From Planctomycetales bacterium (GTDB lineage Bacteria; Planctomycetota; SBBH01), in NCBI GenBank assembly GCA_005239795.1, contig SBBH01000012.1, positions 1 through 8,212 of the forward strand: a DNA stretch of 8,212 nucleotides, in the 5' to 3' direction. Every line of letters starts with the position of its first letter. The stretch's first letter is position 1. The translations under genes were made by a program, and so were the position numbers. The notes under the pieces were generated by a model. That model searched no databases. It was not told the origin of the DNA and was given only the letters and a program-made list of their open reading frames with translations. Positions 5,256 to 8,212 of the stretch are shown one piece after another.

Positions 5256-6681
5256 AGATTGCCGCGACGACTCGCTCCATCCCCATGTGGCGCGACCCCT
5301 TCACGAGCACCCGGTCTCGGGGACGAAGAATCCTTGGGAGCCGCCGGGCGGCCATGGCCGCGTCAGGCTGCCACCGGATGGCGGTCCCCTTCGGCGCGCC
5401 GCGCGCGGCCCGCACCGCGCCGCGCATCGCCTCCCCGACACCCCAGAAAATATCCACGCGGCCCCGCGCAAGGCGCCGGCCGAGCGCCGCATGCGTAATC
5501 CGCGAGGCGCCTCCGAGCTCTCCCATCTCTCCGAGCACCGCGACGCGCCGGCCCCCCCGGCCGTCGGCCCACGGCTCCTCGAGCACGGCGAGAGCCGCCT
5601 CCATCGACGCGGGGTTGGCGTTGTAGGAATCGTCGAGGATCTCGATCCCGCCGCGGCGCACCCGGACCAGGCGCCCCGGGAGGGGTTTGAGTGCCCCCAG
5701 GTCCTGCGCGGCCCGCGCCAACGGCAGTCCCAAACCCCTGCAGACCGCCAAGGCCGCCAGGGCATTCGAGACGTTGTGGAGCCCCGGCAGGCGCAGCCGA
5801 ACGCGCGCGCGCCCGACGGAAAACCGCGTCCCACCCGCCGACGGCGAAATGTCCCGCGCCGAAAGATCTGCTGTGGGGTCCTCCACGCTGAAAGACAGGG
5901 CCCTTCCTTTCCAGCGGCGGCGGACCGCCGCGCGGGGGATCCGGTCCTTGTTGTAGACGGCCGCTCCGCCGGGGGCCAAAAACCTCCAGATCGAGGTTTT
6001 TTCACGCAGGACCCCTTTGAGACTGCCCAACCCTGCCAGGTGCGCCACGCTGACCGTCGTCACGACGGCCACGTGCGGACGGGCCGTCCGGGCCAACAGC
6101 GCGATCTCACCGGGGGCGTTCGTTCCGATCTCGACCACGAGATAACGCGTCCCCTCGTCGGCCCGGAAGATCGTCAAGGGAACGCCAATCGCGTTGTTGA
6201 AGCTCTTGGGAGAGGCCACAGTGCGTCCATGGCGCGCGAGGATCCGTGAGAGCATTTCCTTGGTCGTCGTCTTTCCGCAGGAGCCGGTCACCGCCACGAC
6301 GCGGGCCCGAAGGCGTAAGCGCGTCAGCCGGGCCAGCTCGAGCAAACCCTTCCCGGTATCGGCAACGGCGATCATCGGGGCGCGCCAGGAGGACGCCTCC
6401 TTGGCCAGCGACGGATGACCTCGCTCGACAAGGGCGCCGCACGCCCCGCGCCGGAACGCTTCCCTCAGAAAATCGTGGCCGTCGCCTGCCTGCCGCGCTC
6501 CGGACGCCGTCCCCACGCCCAGCGCAGGCAGGCGCCCGGCCCTCAAGGCCACGAAGAGGTCTCCCCGATGCAAGGTGCGCGTATCGGTCGAAACGCCGCA
6601 GATCTGCCGCCCGGCCAAAACTCCCCCCAGGGATTTTCCGGTCAACCAGCGGGAGGCCTCGCCGAGCGTCAGGCGGATCAT
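5236..6681 (-). CDS. murF: UDP-MurNAc-tripeptide--D-alanyl-D-alanine ligase MurF
   Basis: This cytoplasmic ATP-dependent ligase adds the D-Ala-D-Ala dipeptide to UDP-MurNAc-tripeptide, completing the pentapeptide precursor. The product has 481 residues, somewhat longer than E. coli MurF (452). Motifs in order: STDTRTLHRGDLFVAL (31-46) in the N-terminal domain; P-loop GSCGKTTTKE (133-142), SFNNAIGVPLT (160-170), EIGTNAPGEIALLA (184-197) and REKTSI (226-231) in the central domain; LDDSYNANPASM (349-360) and KGSRHMGMERV (461-471) in the C-terminal domain. The reading frame stays open upstream to 7020, but that part is out of frame within murE; the ATG at 6681 overlaps the murE stop as ATGA and gives the normal N-terminus. 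Residues about 49-66 look like extra sequence between FVALRA and DGHDF and coincide with a palindromic DNA repeat. The last codons form an arm of inverted repeat B. Confidence 0.97.
   Translation of the reverse strand: MIRLTLGEASRWLTGKSLGGVLAGRQICGVSTDTRTLHRGDLFVALRAGRLPALGVGTASGARQAGDGHDFLREAFRRGACGALVERGHPSLAKEASSWRAPMIAVADTGKGLLELARLTRLRLRARVVAVTGSCGKTTTKEMLSRILARHGRTVASPKSFNNAIGVPLTIFRADEGTRYLVVEIGTNAPGEIALLARTARPHVAVVTTVSVAHLAGLGSLKGVLREKTSIWRFLAPGGAAVYNKDRIPRAAVRRRWKGRALSFSVEDPTADLSARDISPSAGGTRFSVGRARVRLRLPGLHNVSNALAALAVCRGLGLPLARAAQDLGALKPLPGRLVRVRRGGIEILDDSYNANPASMEAALAVLEEPWADGRGGRRVAVLGEMGELGGASRITHAALGRRLARGRVDIFWGVGEAMRGAVRAARGAPKGTAIRWQPDAAMAARRLPRILRPRDRVLVKGSRHMGMERVVAAILGFARK
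6483..6534. repeat. Inverted repeat within murF coding sequence
   Basis: The arms cgcctgcctgc (6483-6493) and gcaggcaggcg (6524-6534) are perfect 11-nt reverse complements around a 30-nt spacer. On the minus strand this 52-bp unit encodes about residues 50-66 of MurF, the part that seems to be extra compared with the usual ALRG...DGHDF spacing. It may be a small palindromic element that entered the gene in frame. No second copy was seen in the window. Confidence 0.7.
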
Positions 6682-8153
6682 CCCCAGCACCCCAGGTCTC
6701 GCAGGGCCGTCTGGACCTCTTCGCGATCGTCGAAATGGACCGTCCGATCCTTGAAGATCTGGTAATCCTCGTGCCCCTTCCCCGCCACGAGGACGCAATC
6801 CCCCGGCCGGGCTGCCGCGAGGCACGCGCGAATCGCCTCGCGCCGGTCGACGATGACCGCGGCAGGGCACTTCCCGGCGAGCCCCGTCCGGATCTCGGCG
6901 AGGATCGCCTCGGGATCCTCCGAACGCGGGTTGTCGCTCGTCAGGAAGAGCGCGTCGGCCCATCTCTCGGCGGCACGTCCCATCAGGGGGCGTTTCCCGC
7001 GGTCGCGGTCGCCGCCGCACCCGAAGAGGACGAGGAGCCGCCCGGGCGCAAGCTCCCGGAGCGTACGCAAGACCGAGGCCAGCGCATCGTCGGTGTGGGC
7101 GTAGTCGACAAACACTTGAAATGGCGCCTTTCCCGAAACCTTCTCCAGCCGCCCGGGAACGGGCGGGGCTCCTTCCAACCCGGCGATGATCGCCTCCCGA
7201 GGAACCCCCAGGGAGTACCCGGCTGCGGCGGCGGCCAAGGCGTTGGCGACGTTGAACCGACCCACCAAACCCAGGCGCACGTTGAACTCCCCGTCCGGCG
7301 TGCGGACCGCGAGATCCGTCCCCGAGAGAGAGATCGCGTGCGCCTGGCCCCGCACCTGGGCGCGGGGATTCTCCACGGCGTAGTCGAGCACCACCGCGCG
7401 GGTGATCTTCCTGAAAAACGAGTGATGAGGATCGTCGCCGTTCAGGACGGCCGTCGCCCCCGGCGCCAATCCTGCGAAGAGAAGGGACTTGGCGTCGCGG
7501 TACTGCTCCATCGTCTGATGATAATCGAGGTGATCTCGCGTGAGGTTCGTCATCACGGCGAGGTCAAAGGAAAGCCCCTCCACGCGTCCCTGGGCCAGGG
7601 CGTGGGAAGAGACCTCCATCACGACCGCCTCTGCCCCTCCGGCGGCGATCCTGGCGAACTCCTCGTAGAGGACGGGGGGATCGGGCGTCGTCATGGAGGA
7701 CGGCCGCGCCTCTCCCGGAAATCCGTAGAAGACGGTCCCCAAAATCCCGGCGCGCCGGCCCGCCGCCGACAGAACCGACTGAATGAGCATCGTGGTGGTG
7801 GTTTTTCCGTTGGTCCCGGTCACCCCGATGAAGCGCAGGCGCCGCTCGGGATTCCCGTAAAAGGCCGCCGACAGGATCCGGAGCGAGCGCCCCGCGTCCC
7901 GCACGAGAACCTGCGGGGCGCCGCAGGCGACATCCCCCTCGGCGAGGACCGCCGCGGCCCCGCGCGAGAGCGCGTCCCGGGCGAACTCCCGGCCATCCCG
8001 CTTGCCTCCTTTGACGGCGACGAACAGGTCGCCCGGCTTGGCTTTGCGCGAATCGAGACAAATCCCCGTGATTGCCGCGGGGCGGACGCCCCCCAGGAAA
8101 GAGGCCTCCGGCAACAAAACAGCGACCTGGTCAAAAGAGAGCGACCGCTCCAT
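6678..8153 (-). CDS. murE: UDP-MurNAc-L-Ala-D-Glu--meso-diaminopimelate ligase MurE
   Basis: This cytoplasmic ATP-dependent ligase adds the third stem-peptide residue. At 491 residues it has the family's usual length. The N-terminal UDP-binding domain has DSRKAKPGDLFVAVKG (34-49). The central domain has the P-loop GTNGKTTT (113-120), MTTPDP (154-159), EVSSHAL (180-186), NLTRDHLDYH (203-212) and K222 in DAKSLLF, the expected carbamylated lysine. The C-terminal domain has VDYAHTDDAL (349-358), GCGGDRDRGKRP (378-389), DNPRSEDP (407-414) and GKGHEDYQ (458-465). DNPR is the known determinant for meso-DAP rather than L-lysine. I choose the ATG at 8153; an in-frame TTG at 8171 would add only six residues encoded by a short repeat. 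GGAG lies 12 nt upstream, a rather long spacing. The stop overlaps murF as ATGA. ftsI usually precedes murE, but nothing recognisable of it lies in the 59 bases to the window edge. Confidence 0.97.
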   Translation of the reverse strand: MERSLSFDQVAVLLPEASFLGGVRPAAITGICLDSRKAKPGDLFVAVKGGKRDGREFARDALSRGAAAVLAEGDVACGAPQVLVRDAGRSLRILSAAFYGNPERRLRFIGVTGTNGKTTTTMLIQSVLSAAGRRAGILGTVFYGFPGEARPSSMTTPDPPVLYEEFARIAAGGAEAVVMEVSSHALAQGRVEGLSFDLAVMTNLTRDHLDYHQTMEQYRDAKSLLFAGLAPGATAVLNGDDPHHSFFRKITRAVVLDYAVENPRAQVRGQAHAISLSGTDLAVRTPDGEFNVRLGLVGRFNVANALAAAAAGYSLGVPREAIIAGLEGAPPVPGRLEKVSGKAPFQVFVDYAHTDDALASVLRTLRELAPGRLLVLFGCGGDRDRGKRPLMGRAAERWADALFLTSDNPRSEDPEAILAEIRTGLAGKCPAAVIVDRREAIRACLAAARPGDCVLVAGKGHEDYQIFKDRTVHFDDREEVQTALRDLGCWG

Positions 8154-8181
8154 GAAAACACCAAGCTCCAAACGCCAAACA
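8154..8181. repeat. Degenerate 7-bp tandem repeat before murE
   Basis: On the minus strand four consecutive heptamers read TGTTTGG, CGTTTGG, AGCTTGG and TGTTTTC, ending directly at the murE ATG, with a consensus close to NGTTTGG. The repeat fills the position where the murE ribosome site should be. Short tandem heptamer repeats are known in some bacterial genomes, for example the STRR repeats of filamentous cyanobacteria, but I cannot link this one to a named family. Confidence 0.55.
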
Positions 8182-8196
8182 CCTGGGGCTCGGAAA

Positions 8197-8208
8197 TTGA
8201 AGCTTCAA
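8197..8208. repeat. 12-bp perfect palindrome TTGAAGCTTCAA
   Basis: This palindrome lies in the 31 bases (8182-8212) between the heptamer repeats and the window edge. No coding sequence or RNA gene can be recognised in that stretch. The palindrome could be an operator half or part of a longer repeat cut by the edge, or could be chance. One strand carries a TGA in the murE frame here, which limits how far murE could extend upstream. Confidence 0.35.
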
Positions 8209-8212
8209 CGCC

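Noticed and set aside
6682..7020. Upstream extension of the murF reading frame by 113 codons.
   Set aside because: It lies in the wrong frame inside murE and encodes Arg/Pro/Gly-rich sequence. The ATGA overlap at 6678-6681 gives the expected MurF N-terminus.
8154..8171. TTG start for murE at 8171.
   Set aside because: It adds six residues encoded by the heptamer repeat and has no ribosome site. The ATG at 8153 gives the usual MurE length.

Overview
The window holds seven peptidoglycan and cell-division genes of a dcw (division and cell wall) cluster, all on the minus strand. In transcription order, from right to left, they are murE, murF, mraY, ftsW, murG, murC and the first 99 codons of murB. 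The DNA is GC-rich. MurE carries the DNPR motif of the meso-diaminopimelate-adding type, so the host most likely makes DAP-type peptidoglycan. That and the gene order suggest a high-GC, probably Gram-negative bacterium. The sequence alone does not let me name a phylum.

Layout from right to left: 8154-8212 is a short non-coding stretch with degenerate 7-bp repeats, then murE (8153-6678), murF (6681-5236), a 202-bp non-coding or leader region, mraY (5033-3924), ftsW (3910-2750), murG (2799-1678), murC (1681-257) and murB (297 to beyond the left edge). Most junctions are tight: ATGA overlaps at murE/murF and murG/murC, longer overlaps at ftsW/murG and murC/murB, and a 13-bp gap at mraY/ftsW. The only real break is between murF and mraY.

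Together the genes run the pathway from UDP-MurNAc to lipid II. MurB makes UDP-MurNAc, MurC adds L-Ala, MurE adds meso-DAP, MurF adds D-Ala-D-Ala, MraY moves the product to undecaprenyl phosphate, MurG adds GlcNAc to give lipid II, and FtsW polymerises lipid II at the septum. murD, which normally lies between mraY and ftsW, is absent; only 13 bp separate those genes.

The most unusual part is the murF-mraY gap. A central 37-nt block consists almost entirely of inverted copies of two flanking segments: the last codons of murF, and the bases just upstream of the mraY start. The same gap holds a possible 31-codon ORF with a strong Shine-Dalgarno sequence, ending 5 nt before a mraY start that has no Shine-Dalgarno of its own. 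A second oddity is an in-frame extra segment in murF that coincides with a palindromic repeat. I see no mobile element, CRISPR array, RNA gene, defence system or wholly new gene system here.
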